Shown here: positions 54,612-64,000 of the stretch, piece after piece | Position numbering within the stretch: the first letter of the stretch is position 1 | Layout: every line of letters starts with the position of its first letter | Made by a program: the position numbers and the translations under genes | From: Pelodictyon luteolum | Lineage (GTDB): Bacteria; Bacteroidota; Chlorobiia; Chlorobiales; Chlorobiaceae | DNA length: 64,000 bases | Assembly (NCBI GenBank): GCA_020721225.1 | Contig: DYNE01000008.1 | Coordinates: forward strand, 1 to 64,000 | Reading direction: 5' to 3' | The notes under the pieces: model-generated | Told to the model about the DNA's origin: nothing | What the model saw: the letters and a program-made list of their open reading frames with translations, nothing else | Database searches by the model: none

Positions 54612-55160
54612 ATGAAAGTAATTGCCACATCAATACCTGATGTCCTGATTTTCGAGCCGAAGATTTTCGGGGATGAGAGGGGCTATTTTCTTGAAACGTA
54701 TCGGCAGGATATTTTTGAGCAGCATGCAGGAAAAGTGAATTTTCTGCAGGACAACGAATCGAAGTCCTCTTACGGAGTGCTTCGGGGTCTGCATTTTCAG
54801 AAACCGCCGTTTACCCAGTCGAAACTGGTTCGTGCCGTTTCTGGCAGGGTGCTCGATGTAGCTGTTGATCTTCGCAGAGGGTCGCCGTGGTACGGCTCAC
54901 ATGTGGCTATAGAGCTGAGTGCGGAAAGGAAGAATATGCTGTGGATTCCCAAAGGATTTGCGCATGGTTTTGCGGTGCTTTCCGAAGAGGCCGTATTTGC
55001 CTATAAGTGCGATAACTATTATGCGCCGGATCATGATGCTGGCATTCTTTGGAATGATTCTGAGCTTGGTATAGACTGGTTGATTCCGGAAAAGGATATG
55101 AAGGTTTCTGAAAAGGACGCAAAGCAGGGTTTGTTTCGCGAGGTCGATTGTTTTGAATAA
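54612..55160 (+). CDS. rfbC: dTDP-4-dehydrorhamnose 3,5-epimerase
   Basis: The 182-residue cupin-fold enzyme shows FGDERGYFLETY, GVLRGLHFQKPP (active-site His), VDLRRGSPWYG, and MLWIPKGFAHGFAVLSE. It epimerises dTDP-4-keto-6-deoxyglucose. The ORF-track frame starts at 54567, but ATG 54612 begins the conserved region. It lies 72 bases after rfbA. Confidence 0.95.
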   Translation: MKVIATSIPDVLIFEPKIFGDERGYFLETYRQDIFEQHAGKVNFLQDNESKSSYGVLRGLHFQKPPFTQSKLVRAVSGRVLDVAVDLRRGSPWYGSHVAIELSAERKNMLWIPKGFAHGFAVLSEEAVFAYKCDNYYAPDHDAGILWNDSELGIDWLIPEKDMKVSEKDAKQGLFREVDCFE

Positions 55161-55237
55161 GCAGTGTTCCACAGAGAGTTCCGACTGCCTGCGGGAGGTA
55201 TCTGCACTTTTCAACAAATTTTGAAGGGTTTGCTCAG

Positions 55238-56089
55238 ATGAAGATTCTTGTGACCGGCAGCAGGGGGCAACTCGGTACGGCTATTCAAGAGCTGTCGTTC
55301 CGGTATCCGGAGTGGCTGTTTTCTTTTCTCGATTTGCCTGAACTTGACATTACCGATGCCGATCAGGTGGCGGAGGCAATGCGCGGGTGCGATGCCGTCG
55401 TCAATTGTGCGGCCTATACGGCGGTGGATAAAGCTGAAAGCGAAGCGGACGCAGCATACCGCGTAAACCGTGACGGAGCGGGAGTTCTTGCCGTATGTGC
55501 GAAAGCCTGCGGTGCTTTGCTTGTGCATATTTCGACCGATTATGTTTTTGACGGCGGCTCATGTCGGCCGTACAGGGAGTCCGATACGCCTGCTCCCCTT
55601 GGCGTATACGGACATTCAAAACTTGAAGGCGAACGGCTGATAGGGAAGATCGCTCCATCGTACCTGATCGTGCGGACTTCATGGCTGTATTCCCTCTATG
55701 GGCAGAATTTTCTGAAGACCATGCTGCGTCTCGGTGCTGAGCGGGAACAGCTCGACGTTGTGTTTGACCAGGTTGGAACGCCGACCTGTGCGGACGATCT
55801 GGCCGCAGCCCTTCTTGCGATGCTTGCGAAGGCGGAACCGGGAAGACTGTATGCGGGAGTGTATCACTACTCGAACGAAGGGGTCTGCTCCTGGTACGAT
55901 TTCGCAACCGCCATCATGCGGCTGAAAAAGTTTCCATGCAAGGTTCGCCCCATCGAAAGCAGCGGTTATCCGACCCCGGCCCCCCGGCCGGCTTACAGTG
56001 TATTCAACAAGGGTGCGATCAAAACCGACTGGGGACTCGATATTCCCCACTGGTACGACACTCTTGCCGACCAGTTGATAACCCATTAA
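55238..56089 (+). CDS. rfbD: dTDP-4-dehydrorhamnose reductase
   Basis: The 283-residue extended SDR reduces the keto sugar to dTDP-L-rhamnose. Motifs are TGSRGQLGTAIQ (NADPH loop), NCAAYTAVDKAE, VHISTDYVFDGG, YGHSKLEGERL (Tyr and Lys) and a C-terminal YPTPAPRPAYSVF. It lies 77 bases after rfbC. Confidence 0.95.
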   Translation: MKILVTGSRGQLGTAIQELSFRYPEWLFSFLDLPELDITDADQVAEAMRGCDAVVNCAAYTAVDKAESEADAAYRVNRDGAGVLAVCAKACGALLVHISTDYVFDGGSCRPYRESDTPAPLGVYGHSKLEGERLIGKIAPSYLIVRTSWLYSLYGQNFLKTMLRLGAEREQLDVVFDQVGTPTCADDLAAALLAMLAKAEPGRLYAGVYHYSNEGVCSWYDFATAIMRLKKFPCKVRPIESSGYPTPAPRPAYSVFNKGAIKTDWGLDIPHWYDTLADQLITH

Positions 56090-56124
56090 GCCAACCAGCC
56101 ATCAAGCTAACCAGCAAAACAACC

Positions 56125-57183
56125 ATGCATATACTGATCACGGGCGGAGCCGGATTTATTGGATCTCATGTAGTCCGGCATTTTTTGAGAACCTATCCTG
56201 ACTACACGGTCACCAATCTCGACAGTCTGACCTATGCCGGTAATCTTGCAAATCTCCGGGATGTCGAACACCAGCCGAACTATCGTTTCGTTAAAGGCGA
56301 TATTACCGATGCTCCCTTTCTTGAGGGGCTTTTCGAAGAGCACCTGTTTGACGGGGTGATCCATCTGGCGGCGGAGTCGCATGTGGACCGCTCGATAGCC
56401 AGTCCGGTTGAGTTTGTGATGGCCAATGTGCTTGGAACGGTGAATCTGCTCAATGCAGCTCGCCGCTGTTGGGCAGGAGGCTACGAGGGAAAGCGCTTTT
56501 ATCATATTTCGACCGATGAAGTTTACGGTTCGCTTGGCAGCGAAGGGATATTTACCGAAGAGAGCGCTTATGATCCGCACAGTCCGTATTCGGCATCGAA
56601 AGCGTCGTCGGATCATTTTGTCAGGGCCTGGCATGATACGTACGGACTGCCAGTAGTGATCAGCAATTGCTCGAACAACTACGGTTCATACCAGTTTCCC
56701 GAGAAACTGATTCCGCTTTTTATCAACAACATCCGCATGAAAAAGCCCTTACCGGTATATGGAAAGGGTGAAAATGTGCGCGACTGGTTGTGGGTGGTCG
56801 ACCACGCTTCAGCTATCGACGTGATCTTTCATGAGGGCGTTGATGGCGAAACATATAATATCGGAGGACACAACGAGTGGAAGAACATCGATCTGATTCT
56901 CCTGTTGTGCAGGATCATGGATGAAAAACTCGGAAGGGAATCGGGCGAGTCGGCAGAGCTGATAACCTATGTGACGGATCGTGCAGGACACGATCTGCGT
57001 TATGCAATCGATTCTTCGAAACTGCAGCGTGAGCTCGGATGGCAACCCTCCATCCGTTTTGAGGAGGGGCTGGAGAAAACCGTTGCCTGGTATCTCGATA
57101 ATCAGGGGTGGCTCGATCAGGTCACTTCCGGAGATTACCGTGATTATTACGACAAAATGTATGTTGCATCTTCAGGAGTCTGA
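56125..57183 (+). CDS. rfbB: dTDP-glucose 4,6-dehydratase
   Basis: The 352-residue extended SDR forms dTDP-4-keto-6-deoxyglucose. Visible are TGGAGFIGSHVVRHF, HLAAESHVDRSI, HISTDEVYGSLG (Thr, Asp, Glu), YSASKASSDHFVRAW and NIGGHNEWKN. The ORF-track start is 63 codons early and lies within rfbD; ATG 56125 begins the Rossmann loop. It completes the dTDP-rhamnose set, although by reaction order it is the second step. Confidence 0.95.
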   Translation: MHILITGGAGFIGSHVVRHFLRTYPDYTVTNLDSLTYAGNLANLRDVEHQPNYRFVKGDITDAPFLEGLFEEHLFDGVIHLAAESHVDRSIASPVEFVMANVLGTVNLLNAARRCWAGGYEGKRFYHISTDEVYGSLGSEGIFTEESAYDPHSPYSASKASSDHFVRAWHDTYGLPVVISNCSNNYGSYQFPEKLIPLFINNIRMKKPLPVYGKGENVRDWLWVVDHASAIDVIFHEGVDGETYNIGGHNEWKNIDLILLLCRIMDEKLGRESGESAELITYVTDRAGHDLRYAIDSSKLQRELGWQPSIRFEEGLEKTVAWYLDNQGWLDQVTSGDYRDYYDKMYVASSGV

Positions 57184-57300
57184 GGCATGGAAAATATCGT
57201 TTTCCAATCGTTATATTTTACAGGTGTTTACGATTAAACGCCGAACAGCGTTGTTTGCCGGCAGCGATGCCGTCTTGTATTGATAGCTGAATAACAGTTC

Positions 57301-57443
57301 AGGGTACCTCTATATATATTGTCGTGAGAAGCACGAGTGCAAGGCGGACGGAGTCCCTAAAGCTATCGAAATGAGGATTTCGATACCGACTTGTCGGGAC
57401 AACGCAACAATAGAGCTTCGGAACAAATATATAGTGGTACCCT
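57301..57443. mobile_element. AGGGTACC palindromic MITE-like element
   Basis: The element starts agggtacctctatatatattgt and its end, read in reverse, gives agggtaccactatatatttgt, an imperfect terminal inverted repeat of about 21 bp. Inside lie gcaaggcggacggagtccct, a perfect 9-bp hairpin tatcgaaat/atttcgata (57364-57385), and ccgac/gtcgg. It encodes no protein. Elements with these ends may be moved by a transposase elsewhere. It lies 21 bases ahead of the HEPN gene. Confidence 0.7.
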
Positions 57444-57464
57444 TCATTCATGGAGGTATATAAC

Positions 57465-57908
57465 ATGGACATGCAAAAAGATATTGCTTACCGGTTTCTG
57501 CTTGCCGAGGGCTTTCTCGATGAGGCTGAAAAAGATCTGAGCCTGAAGCGCTGGCGCGCATGTGTTTACGGTTCTATTCTGTGTATAGAAAACTGCGGCG
57601 TAGCCGTGCTTATGCTGTTCGGGGTTTCCCGCACAACCCATCATCCTGAAAAGCATCTGCCCCAGCTTCTTGCCGAGGGTACGATTTCAGATGAGGTCGC
57701 CGCTCTCATCAGGGAGCTGCTGCCGGAACTGGAACAGCATGATTCACATGAAAAGATGCTTGCCAAGTACGGGCGGGAGACGGCATATATGTCTCCCTGG
57801 GATATTTTTTCGGAACAGGAAGCGATGATCGCCTTGAACGGCGCATCAAAAAGTGTCGCCGTAAGCCTGAAACTCAGGAGTTTGCTTGAAATCGCTCCTG
57901 CAGGATGA
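57465..57908 (+). CDS. HEPN domain protein
   Basis: The 147-residue all-helical protein shows AYRFLLAEGFLDEAEKDL, RWRACVYGSILCIENCGVAVLMLF and SRTTHHPEKHLPQLL. The last holds an R-x(n)-H motif like that of HEPN-type RNases and toxins. ATG 57465 has ggagg seven bases upstream, better than the ORF-track ATG. No MNT or other antitoxin gene is adjacent; galE follows 41 bases later. Function is unknown; a stress or toxin-type RNase role is a guess from the motif. Confidence 0.75.
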   Translation: MDMQKDIAYRFLLAEGFLDEAEKDLSLKRWRACVYGSILCIENCGVAVLMLFGVSRTTHHPEKHLPQLLAEGTISDEVAALIRELLPELEQHDSHEKMLAKYGRETAYMSPWDIFSEQEAMIALNGASKSVAVSLKLRSLLEIAPAG

Positions 57909-57949
57909 TGTGCCTTTCAGTCAATAGGTAACCAATATCGGATTCTACT

Positions 57950-58969
57950 ATGCGTATTCTTGTTATCGGAGGTGCGGGCTATATCGGCAGTCATGTTGTA
58001 AAGGCTTTTCTTGAAAGTGGTTATCAGGTAACGGTTTTCGATAATCTTTCAACCGGAACACGAGAGAACCTGTTTGATGAGGCGGCGTTCGTTCATGGAG
58101 ATATCATGCGACCCGAACAGCTTGCCGGAGTTATGTCGGCGGAGTTTGATGGATGCGTGCATCTTGCTGCCCTGAAAGCCGCGGGTCAGTCAATGCTCTA
58201 TCCTGAACAGTACACCCAGGCAAATCTGGTCGGTACTATCAACATTCTTAATGCCGCTGCAGCAGTTTCTCTCAAAGCGCTGATTTTTTCATCCTCTGCA
58301 GCGGTTTTCGGGAACCCCGTCTATCTTCCGATCGATGAAGAGCATCCGAAGGAACCCGAGAATTTTTATGGTTTTACGAAACTTGAAATTGAGCGCCTTC
58401 TGGCCTGGTATGATAGGCTCAAAGGTCTCAGATATGCAGCGATCCGCTACTTTAATGCTGCCGGATATGATGTGGACGGACGCATCAGGGGTCTTGAGAG
58501 AAATCCTGAAAATCTCTTGCCGGTTGTCATGGAGGTTGCAGTAGGGCTTCGTGAGCAGCTTTCGATTTTCGGTAACGATTATCCTACACGGGATGGTTCG
58601 TGTATCAGGGATTATGTCCATGTCAGCGATCTTGCCGATGCCCATGTCCGGGCATTCGATTATATCGTCAGTCATGAAAAAAGTCTTGCCGTCAATCTCG
58701 GCAGTGAATCTGGCATCAGTGTGCTTGAAATGGTCGATCGCGCCCGTCTGATAACAGGAATGCCGATTCCGGCAGTCGTTACCGGGCGGCGTGCGGGGGA
58801 TCCTTCGGAGCTTGTGGCTTCTTCCGCAAAAGCGCGGGAACTACTGCGCTGGGAGCCTGGATACAGCGATATCGATACGCTGATCGCTTCGACCTGGGAG
58901 GTTTACCGGAACAGATATCTGCAGAGTTGTTCACGGAGCGGAGAGAAAGGTCCAGTAGGTATTTTATAA
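57950..58969 (+). CDS. galE: UDP-glucose 4-epimerase
   Basis: The 339-residue extended SDR interconverts UDP-glucose and UDP-galactose. Motifs are VIGGAGYIGSHVVKAF, HLAALKAAGQSM, FSSSAAVFGNP, YGFTKLEIERLL (Tyr and Lys) and RYFNAAGYD. The DNYPTRDG-type motif appears as NDYPTRDGSCIRDYVHVSDLA. It belongs to the nucleotide-sugar block and is followed by the manC-type gene. Confidence 0.93.
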   Translation: MRILVIGGAGYIGSHVVKAFLESGYQVTVFDNLSTGTRENLFDEAAFVHGDIMRPEQLAGVMSAEFDGCVHLAALKAAGQSMLYPEQYTQANLVGTINILNAAAAVSLKALIFSSSAAVFGNPVYLPIDEEHPKEPENFYGFTKLEIERLLAWYDRLKGLRYAAIRYFNAAGYDVDGRIRGLERNPENLLPVVMEVAVGLREQLSIFGNDYPTRDGSCIRDYVHVSDLADAHVRAFDYIVSHEKSLAVNLGSESGISVLEMVDRARLITGMPIPAVVTGRRAGDPSELVASSAKARELLRWEPGYSDIDTLIASTWEVYRNRYLQSCSRSGEKGPVGIL

Positions 58970-58988
58970 CCATATCATTTTCCCTCAG

Positions 58989-60443
58989 ATGATTTTACCG
59001 GTAATTTTAAGCGGAGGCTCAGGTACCCGCCTCTGGCCGCTTTCACGCGCGCTCTATCCAAAACAGCTTTTGCCGCTGGTGAGCGAACGCACCATGCTTC
59101 AGGAAACCGTCCTGCGGCTCGATACGCTCGACGATCTCGGGCCAGTTTGCTGTATCTGCAACGAGCAGCACCGTTTTCTCGTGGCAGAACAGATGCACGA
59201 AGTCTGCAAATCCACAGGGGGCATCATTCTCGAGCCAATGGGGCGGAATACCGCTCCGGCTGCTGCAGTGGCGGCCATACATGCGCTTTCTCGTTTTGAT
59301 AATCCGCTTTTGCTCATTCTTCCCGCCGATCATGTAATCCGGGATGAAGCGGCCTTCGCCAGAGCGGTTGCTGTCGGTACTGAGTCGGCAGTTTCGGGGG
59401 CGCTCGTGACTTTCGGTATCGTACCGACAGGTCCGGAGACTGGTTATGGTTATATCAGGGCGCAGAAGGAGGGTTTGGTAAGAGAGCCTTGTTATCCGGT
59501 TATCGAGTTCGTCGAGAAGCCCGATCTCGTACATGCAGAACAGTATGTCCGGTCAGGGGCTTATTTCTGGAACAGCGGTATGTTTCTGTTCAGGGCGGAG
59601 CGTTACCTCGAAGAGCTCGATCGCACAAATCCGGCAATGCTTGCATTATGTCGGGAGGCTTATGAGAAGGCATCCTCCGACCTTGATTTTCTCAGGCTCG
59701 ACCGGGATGCTTTCGGCGCCTGTCCCGGTGATTCAATCGATTATGCGGTAATGGAAAAAACTTCCCATGCCGTTGTCGTACCGCTTGATGCCGGCTGGAA
59801 CGATGTTGGTGCATGGTCGGCTCTCTGGGAACTGCAGGAGCATGACGATGCCGCAAACGTGGTTAAAGGTGATGTGCTGCTTCACGATGTACGGAACAGT
59901 TATATTCATGCTGCAAGCCGCCTCGTTGCTGTTGTCGGTCTTGATGACCAGATTGTTGTCGAGACGCCCGATGCGGTGCTCGTGGCTTCACGCGACAGGG
60001 TACAGGATGTTAAGGTTATTGTAAGGCAGTTGACCGAATCGGGAAGAGGCGAGGCGGAGAATCATCGAAGGGTGTATCGTCCCTGGGGTTCGTACGAGAC
60101 GGTCGATCTGGCCGACCGTTTTCAGGTTAAGCGGATCGTCGTGAAACCAGGAGCAGCGCTTTCCCTTCAGAAGCATTACCATAGGGCGGAACACTGGATC
60201 GTCGTGAAAGGCACCGCACTCATAACGGTTGGAGAACGGGAAATTACCCTTGGTGAGGATCAGTCCACCTATATTCCTCTCGGTACCATCCACCGACTTG
60301 AAAATCCGGGAAAAATTCCGCTTGAACTGATCGAGGTGCAGACCGGAAGCTATCTTGGAGAAGACGATATTGTCCGAGTTGAAGACCGGTATGGCAGAAG
60401 TGCCAAAGAAGATGGTTCGGGGTTGCCCGGTAAAGTGTTGTGA
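58989..60443 (+). CDS. manC: Mannose-1-phosphate guanylyltransferase / mannose-6-phosphate isomerase
   Basis: The 484-residue bifunctional enzyme has an N-terminal nucleotidyltransferase (ILSGGSGTRLWPLSRALYPKQLLPL, FVEKPD) and a C-terminal cupin PMI domain (YRPWGSYETVDLADRFQVKRI, HYHRAEHWIVVKGTAL). It supplies GDP-mannose for polysaccharides. It lies 19 bases after galE. Isomerase activity is inferred from the cupin; some family members lack it. Confidence 0.93.
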   Translation: MILPVILSGGSGTRLWPLSRALYPKQLLPLVSERTMLQETVLRLDTLDDLGPVCCICNEQHRFLVAEQMHEVCKSTGGIILEPMGRNTAPAAAVAAIHALSRFDNPLLLILPADHVIRDEAAFARAVAVGTESAVSGALVTFGIVPTGPETGYGYIRAQKEGLVREPCYPVIEFVEKPDLVHAEQYVRSGAYFWNSGMFLFRAERYLEELDRTNPAMLALCREAYEKASSDLDFLRLDRDAFGACPGDSIDYAVMEKTSHAVVVPLDAGWNDVGAWSALWELQEHDDAANVVKGDVLLHDVRNSYIHAASRLVAVVGLDDQIVVETPDAVLVASRDRVQDVKVIVRQLTESGRGEAENHRRVYRPWGSYETVDLADRFQVKRIVVKPGAALSLQKHYHRAEHWIVVKGTALITVGEREITLGEDQSTYIPLGTIHRLENPGKIPLELIEVQTGSYLGEDDIVRVEDRYGRSAKEDGSGLPGKVL

Positions 60444-60581
60444 ACGAATGTTCTCATGTCCCGTTCATTTATCGGATTTTGAACACGGATAAACCCGTTG
60501 TCCCGCTTTGATAGCTTGATGAAATATATTACATTGAAAACAGTATCCAGAAATAACGCGATAATTTAAACCGAATGTACC

Positions 60582-60797
60582 ATGGCTGAAGAAATGAAAA
60601 AGTCCGGTCAGGGCCAGCAAAGCGGCGGTGATGTGGTAAAAGGCGATTTTTCAACCATACTTGTCGGTGTGGGCACTCTTCTCGATAATACCATCACTCC
60701 GATAAGCAAGATGGTTGCTCAGGCTCTTGACTCCCTGACTGTTGTTGCAAAACAGATTCTTGAGGGAGTAAGCTCCTCGCTTGGTGATAAAAAGTGA
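60582..60797 (+). CDS. Probable chlorosome envelope protein (CsmB-type)
   Basis: The 71-residue protein has a polar Gln/Gly-rich head (KKSGQGQQSGGDVVKGDF), then an amphipathic/hydrophobic tail (ILVGVGTLLDNTITPISKMVAQALDSLTVV, GVSSSLGDKK). Small size, a hydrophobic helix pair and a lysine-rich end recall CsmB/CsmF envelope proteins, which coat the chlorosome antenna. The assignment is from memory and not verified. It has its own terminator and stands alone before ileS, unlike csmA-csmC. Another small membrane-associated protein family is possible. Confidence 0.5.
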   Translation: MAEEMKKSGQGQQSGGDVVKGDFSTILVGVGTLLDNTITPISKMVAQALDSLTVVAKQILEGVSSSLGDKK

Positions 60798-60854
60798 CGG
60801 ATTGATCTTCAGCCACAGTTGTTGTTTTTCTTTTTTTTAGTCACATAGCGGTAT

Positions 60855-60901
60855 AACAGGCAGGTTTTTCCTTTTACAGAAAAGCCTGCCTGTTCTGTTT
60901 T
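60855..60901 (+). terminator. Terminator of the chlorosome-type gene
   Basis: A stem aacaggcagg/cctgcctgtt encloses a loop of about 20 bases, in which tttt and aaaa can extend the stem, and is followed by ctgttttt. It lies about 58 bases after the stop codon. Confidence 0.85.
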
Positions 60902-60964
60902 TACTCCCGTTTCTTGTATATTATGTGTTTTCCTGTTTTTGACCCTATGTTTCGCTTATAAATT

Positions 60965-63900
60965 ATGCCGCAAAAATTTCCCGAATATTCCACCGGTATC
61001 TCTTACAGCTCTGTTGAGTCGGAGGTGCTGACGTACTGGAATGACCATCAGATTTTCAGAAAAACTCTCGAAGATCGTTCTGCCGCAAAGGTTTTTTCGT
61101 TTTATGAAGGCCCTCCGACGGTTAACGGCAAACCTGGCGTGCATCATGTATTCAGTCGTACGATCAAGGATGTCGTCTGCCGTTACAAGACCATGCAGGG
61201 TTACCAGGTTCCCCGGAAAGCGGGATGGGATACGCATGGGCTTCCGGTGGAAATTGCCGTTGAGAAAAAACTCGGCCTGAAGAACAAGTCGCAGGTCGTG
61301 GAGTACGGAGAAGGGGAGTTCAACACCGAAGCGAGGGGGCTGGTCTATCATCATATCGACGACAACCGCGAAGGGTGGGGAAAGCTGACCGAGCAGATGG
61401 GGTACTGGGTAGATATGGATGACCCGTATATTACCTGTACGAACAATTATATCGAATCGGTCTGGTGGGCGTTAAAAACTATTTTCGACAAAGGACTGAT
61501 CTATAAAGACTACAAGATCGTCCCGCAGGATCCCAAATCGGAGACGGTGCTGAGTTCCCATGAACTCGCCCTCGGTTACAAGGAGGTGAGTGATCCGAGC
61601 ATCTACGTGAAATTCCGAATCAGTGGCTCTCAGGAGAGCTTTCTGGTCTGGACAACCACGCCGTGGACTCTTATTTCAAACGTCGCACTTTGTATCGGCG
61701 CTGATATCGATTATGTCAAAGTCCGTCACAGCGTGACCGGCGAAGTGCTCATTCTTGCTCAGTCGCGTCTTCAGGTGCTGACGGAAAAGGATGAAAACGG
61801 AGAATCGCTCTGGCAGGTAACCGGAAGGGTGAAAGGCAGGGAGCTGGAGGGGATCGGGTACGAACCTCTTTTTACCTATCAGCAGCCGGAAAAACGGTGC
61901 TGGTACGTTACAACGGGTTCGTTCGTCTCTACCGAAGACGGTACAGGCATCGTGCATATCGCACCGGCATTCGGCGCTGACGACTACGAGCTTGCCCGGC
62001 AGTACGATCTGCCGATGCTGCAGCCGGTTGCCCGGAATGGCTGCTTCACCGCCGAGATTCCGGATTACGACGGCATGTTTTTCAAGGATGCCGATCCGCT
62101 GATCATAAGGCAGCTCAAGGACGCCGGCAAACTGTATCGCCGCGAGACCATCACGCACACCTATCCCTTCTCCTGGCGCTACGATGTGCCCGTCATCTAT
62201 TATGCAAGGGAGTCGTGGTATATCAGAACCACCGCGCTTGCCGGGCGGATGGTGGAGTTGAACAAAACCATCAACTGGTGCCCGCCGGAAATCGGCTCGG
62301 GCCGTTTCGGTAACTGGCTCGAAGAGAACAAGGATTGGGCTCTTTCGCGGGAGCGGTTCTGGGGTACTCCGCTCCCCTTATGGGTAGCTGAGGATTTCGC
62401 CATCGGTGACGACCTCTCTTCGGGCAGGATGTTCGCCGTCGGTTCGGTTGCCGAACTTCGCGAAGGGTTCATCGATATCGGCGACGAGCGCCACCTTCTC
62501 GGAGATGCGCTCGATCGTGGCCTTGTGGATCTCGACCTGCACAAGCCATTTGTGGACCGGATCTATTTTATCAGGGAGGGCAAGCGGTTCAACCGCACCC
62601 CCGAACTGGTGGATGTGTGGTTCGACAGCGGTTCCATGCCTTTTGCGCAGCTGCACTACCCGTTCGAGAACAGGGATGTTTTCGAAAAAACCTTTCCGGC
62701 GGATTTCATTGCTGAAGGGGTCGATCAGACCAGGGGCTGGTTCTACACCATGCACGCCATCGCAACCCTGATTTTCGATACGGTCGCCTATAAGAATCTG
62801 ATCGTGAACGGTCATATTCTTGATCGTGAAGGTCAGAAAATGTCGAAGTCGAAGGGCAATGTGGTCGATCCGTTCGAGACGATGCAGCGTTACGGCGCCG
62901 ATGCACTCCGGTGGTATCTGATGGTTTCAAGTCCTCCCTGGAGGCCGAAATCGTTCAATACGGCAGAGATCGAAGAGGAGCAGCGCAGGTTTTTCAGGGC
63001 ATTCATCAACAGTTACAATTTTTTTGTGCTCTACTCCAATGTGGACGGCTTTACCTATGCAGAGCCGGATATTGTCGTTCAGGAGCGTTCGGAGCTGGAT
63101 CGCTGGGTGCTTTCGTGCCTCAACACCCTTGTCGACAGCGTTACCAGGCGCATGGAACAGTATGACCTTACCGGAGCCGTCCGACTGATCAATGATTTTA
63201 CCGTTGACGATCTGTCGAACTGGTATATCAGGCGTTCCCGCAAGCGGTTCTGGAAGAGCGAAATGGGTACCGACAAGCTTGCCGCCTATCAGACGCTCTA
63301 TACCGCTCTTATGACGGTCGCCGAGCTGCTGGCCCCGTTCACTCCGTTTATCGCTGAAAAAATATATCAGAATCTTAATGGAATAAGCAGGAAAGCACCC
63401 TGGGAGTCGGTGCATCTTGCAACTTTTCCTGTCGCAGTCGGAACGCTGACCGATCTTCCGCTTGAGCGGCGCATGAAAAAAGCCCAGACCGTGACCTCCC
63501 TGGTGCGAACCATGCGCGAAAAAGCTTCGATCAAGGTGCGTCAGCCGCTCAAACGCATTCTTCTGGCGGTTTCCGATGAAGCCATGCGCCGGGAGTATGA
63601 GCTGGTGGCCGATATTATTGTCGATGAAGTCAATGTTCAGAAGATCGAGTATATCGAGGATGAGGGAACGGTGATCAGCAAGAAGGTGAAGCCTAATTTC
63701 AAGACGCTCGGCCCCCGTTACGGCAAGGATATGAAAGTTCTGGCCGATGCGATCAGACTGATGACTCACCGGCAGATCGCCCGGATCGAAAAAGAGGGGA
63801 AACTATCTCTTGAGTTCGATGGGCGGGTATTCGAGATTGAACGGCAGGATGTCGAGATCATGCATGAGGATATCGAGGGGTGGCTGGTAGCTTCCGACGA

Positions 63901-64000
63901 AGCCCAGGGTATTATGGTTGCGCTCGATACGGAAATGAACGAAGAGCTTGAAATGCTGGGTCTTGCGCGTGAACTGGTCAGCAGGATTCAATCTCTTCGG
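60965..64000 (+). CDS. ileS: Isoleucyl-tRNA synthetase (3' end outside window)
   Basis: At least 1012 codons are present and the frame is open at the window edge; the family is about 1050-1090 residues in this clade. Motifs are the HIGH-like [15 protein letters not shown], a CP1 editing domain ([34 protein letters not shown]), [24 protein letters not shown] and [13 protein letters not shown]. The anticodon-binding domain begins near [13 protein letters not shown]. It is not in the ORF track because it has no stop in the window. It charges tRNA-Ile and edits valine. Confidence 0.96.
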   Translation, partial: MPQKFPEYSTGISYSSVESEVLTYWNDHQIFRKTLEDRSAAKVFSFYEGPPTVNGKPGVHHVFSRTIKDVVCRYKTMQGYQVPRKAGWDTHGLPVEIAVEKKLGLKNKSQVVEYGEGEFNTEARGLVYHHIDDNREGWGKLTEQMGYWVDMDDPYITCTNNYIESVWWALKTIFDKGLIYKDYKIVPQDPKSETVLSSHELALGYKEVSDPSIYVKFRISGSQESFLVWTTTPWTLISNVALCIGADIDYVKVRHSVTGEVLILAQSRLQVLTEKDENGESLWQVTGRVKGRELEGIGYEPLFTYQQPEKRCWYVTTGSFVSTEDGTGIVHIAPAFGADDYELARQYDLPMLQPVARNGCFTAEIPDYDGMFFKDADPLIIRQLKDAGKLYRRETITHTYPFSWRYDVPVIYYARESWYIRTTALAGRMVELNKTINWCPPEIGSGRFGNWLEENKDWALSRERFWGTPLPLWVAEDFAIGDDLSSGRMFAVGSVAELREGFIDIGDERHLLGDALDRGLVDLDLHKPFVDRIYFIREGKRFNRTPELVDVWFDSGSMPFAQLHYPFENRDVFEKTFPADFIAEGVDQTRGWFYTMHAIATLIFDTVAYKNLIVNGHILDREGQKMSKSKGNVVDPFETMQRYGADALRWYLMVSSPPWRPKSFNTAEIEEEQRRFFRAFINSYNFFVLYSNVDGFTYAEPDIVVQERSELDRWVLSCLNTLVDSVTRRMEQYDLTGAVRLINDFTVDDLSNWYIRRSRKRFWKSEMGTDKLAAYQTLYTALMTVAELLAPFTPFIAEKIYQNLNGISRKAPWESVHLATFPVAVGTLTDLPLERRMKKAQTVTSLVRTMREKASIKVRQPLKRILLAVSDEAMRREYELVADIIVDEVNVQKIEYIEDEGTVISKKVKPNFKTLGPRYGKDMKVLADAIRLMTHRQIARIEKEGKLSLEFDGRVFEIERQDVEIMHEDIEGWLVASDEAQGIMVALDTEMNEELEMLGLARELVSRIQSLR

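Overview
This window looks like chromosome from a green sulfur bacterium (Chlorobiaceae, Chlorobium-like). Three genes point there. One encodes a sepiapterin reductase that closely resembles my memory of the structurally characterised Chlorobium tepidum enzyme. One encodes a BciB-type (F420 hydrogenase beta-like) 8-vinyl reductase of bacteriochlorophyll synthesis. One encodes a 71-residue protein that resembles the CsmB-type chlorosome envelope family. The placement rests on recognition of sequence only; no database search was run.

Layout. 0-7.4 kb: a frameshift-split TPR gene, a DEAD-box RNA helicase (DeaD type), a beta-CASP metallo-beta-lactamase ribonuclease, a DUF2721 membrane protein, tRNA-Lys(UUU) and a secreted TPR protein. 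7.4-16.7 kb: a Xer recombinase and RsmB on the minus strand; a SAM-I riboswitch ahead of metY-metX on the plus strand; then serS, a YqeY-like gene, sepiapterin reductase, a cold-shock gene and radC. 16.7-17.4 kb: gene-free, packed with repeat elements. 17.4-28.1 kb: an oxygen-respiration block, all on the minus strand, with cytochrome bd (cydAB) and a complete cbb3 oxidase locus (ccoNOQP, ccoG, fixH-like, a methionine-rich periplasmic protein, ccoI, ccoS, a TauE/SafE-like protein). The tiny ccoQ is absent from the ORF track. 28.2-39.2 kb: a long minus-strand housekeeping run (mtnA, purine nucleoside phosphorylase, aminotransferase, yggS, cyclophilin, TPR, tatD, lspA, aroE, TPR, uvrC).

39.2-47 kb: a two-component sodium/solute symporter, a beta-barrel outer-membrane protein, bciB, a Nudix hydrolase, a DUF1207 protein and pyrB. 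47-53.5 kb: the full [NiFe]-hydrogenase maturation set hypABFCDE. It is interrupted between hypF and hypC by a four-helix-bundle (S23/IVP-like) gene bounded by an inverted repeat. 53.6-60.5 kb: nucleotide-sugar synthesis for surface polysaccharide (rfbA, rfbC, rfbD, rfbB, galE, manC-type). Between rfbB and galE sit a palindromic AGGGTACC element and a HEPN gene. 60.6-64 kb: the chlorosome-type protein and ileS, which runs off the window.

The most noteworthy non-coding content is three families of small repeats. The first is a 249-bp MITE-like element with perfect 17-bp terminal inverted repeats and a 6-bp TTTATA duplication; its right end recurs at the left edge of the window. The second is a modular GGAGTAT-hairpin repeat present twice in opposite orientation. 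The third is the AGGGTACC palindromic element. No CRISPR array, full insertion sequence or prophage was seen, and I found nothing that clearly qualifies as an undescribed enzymatic system.
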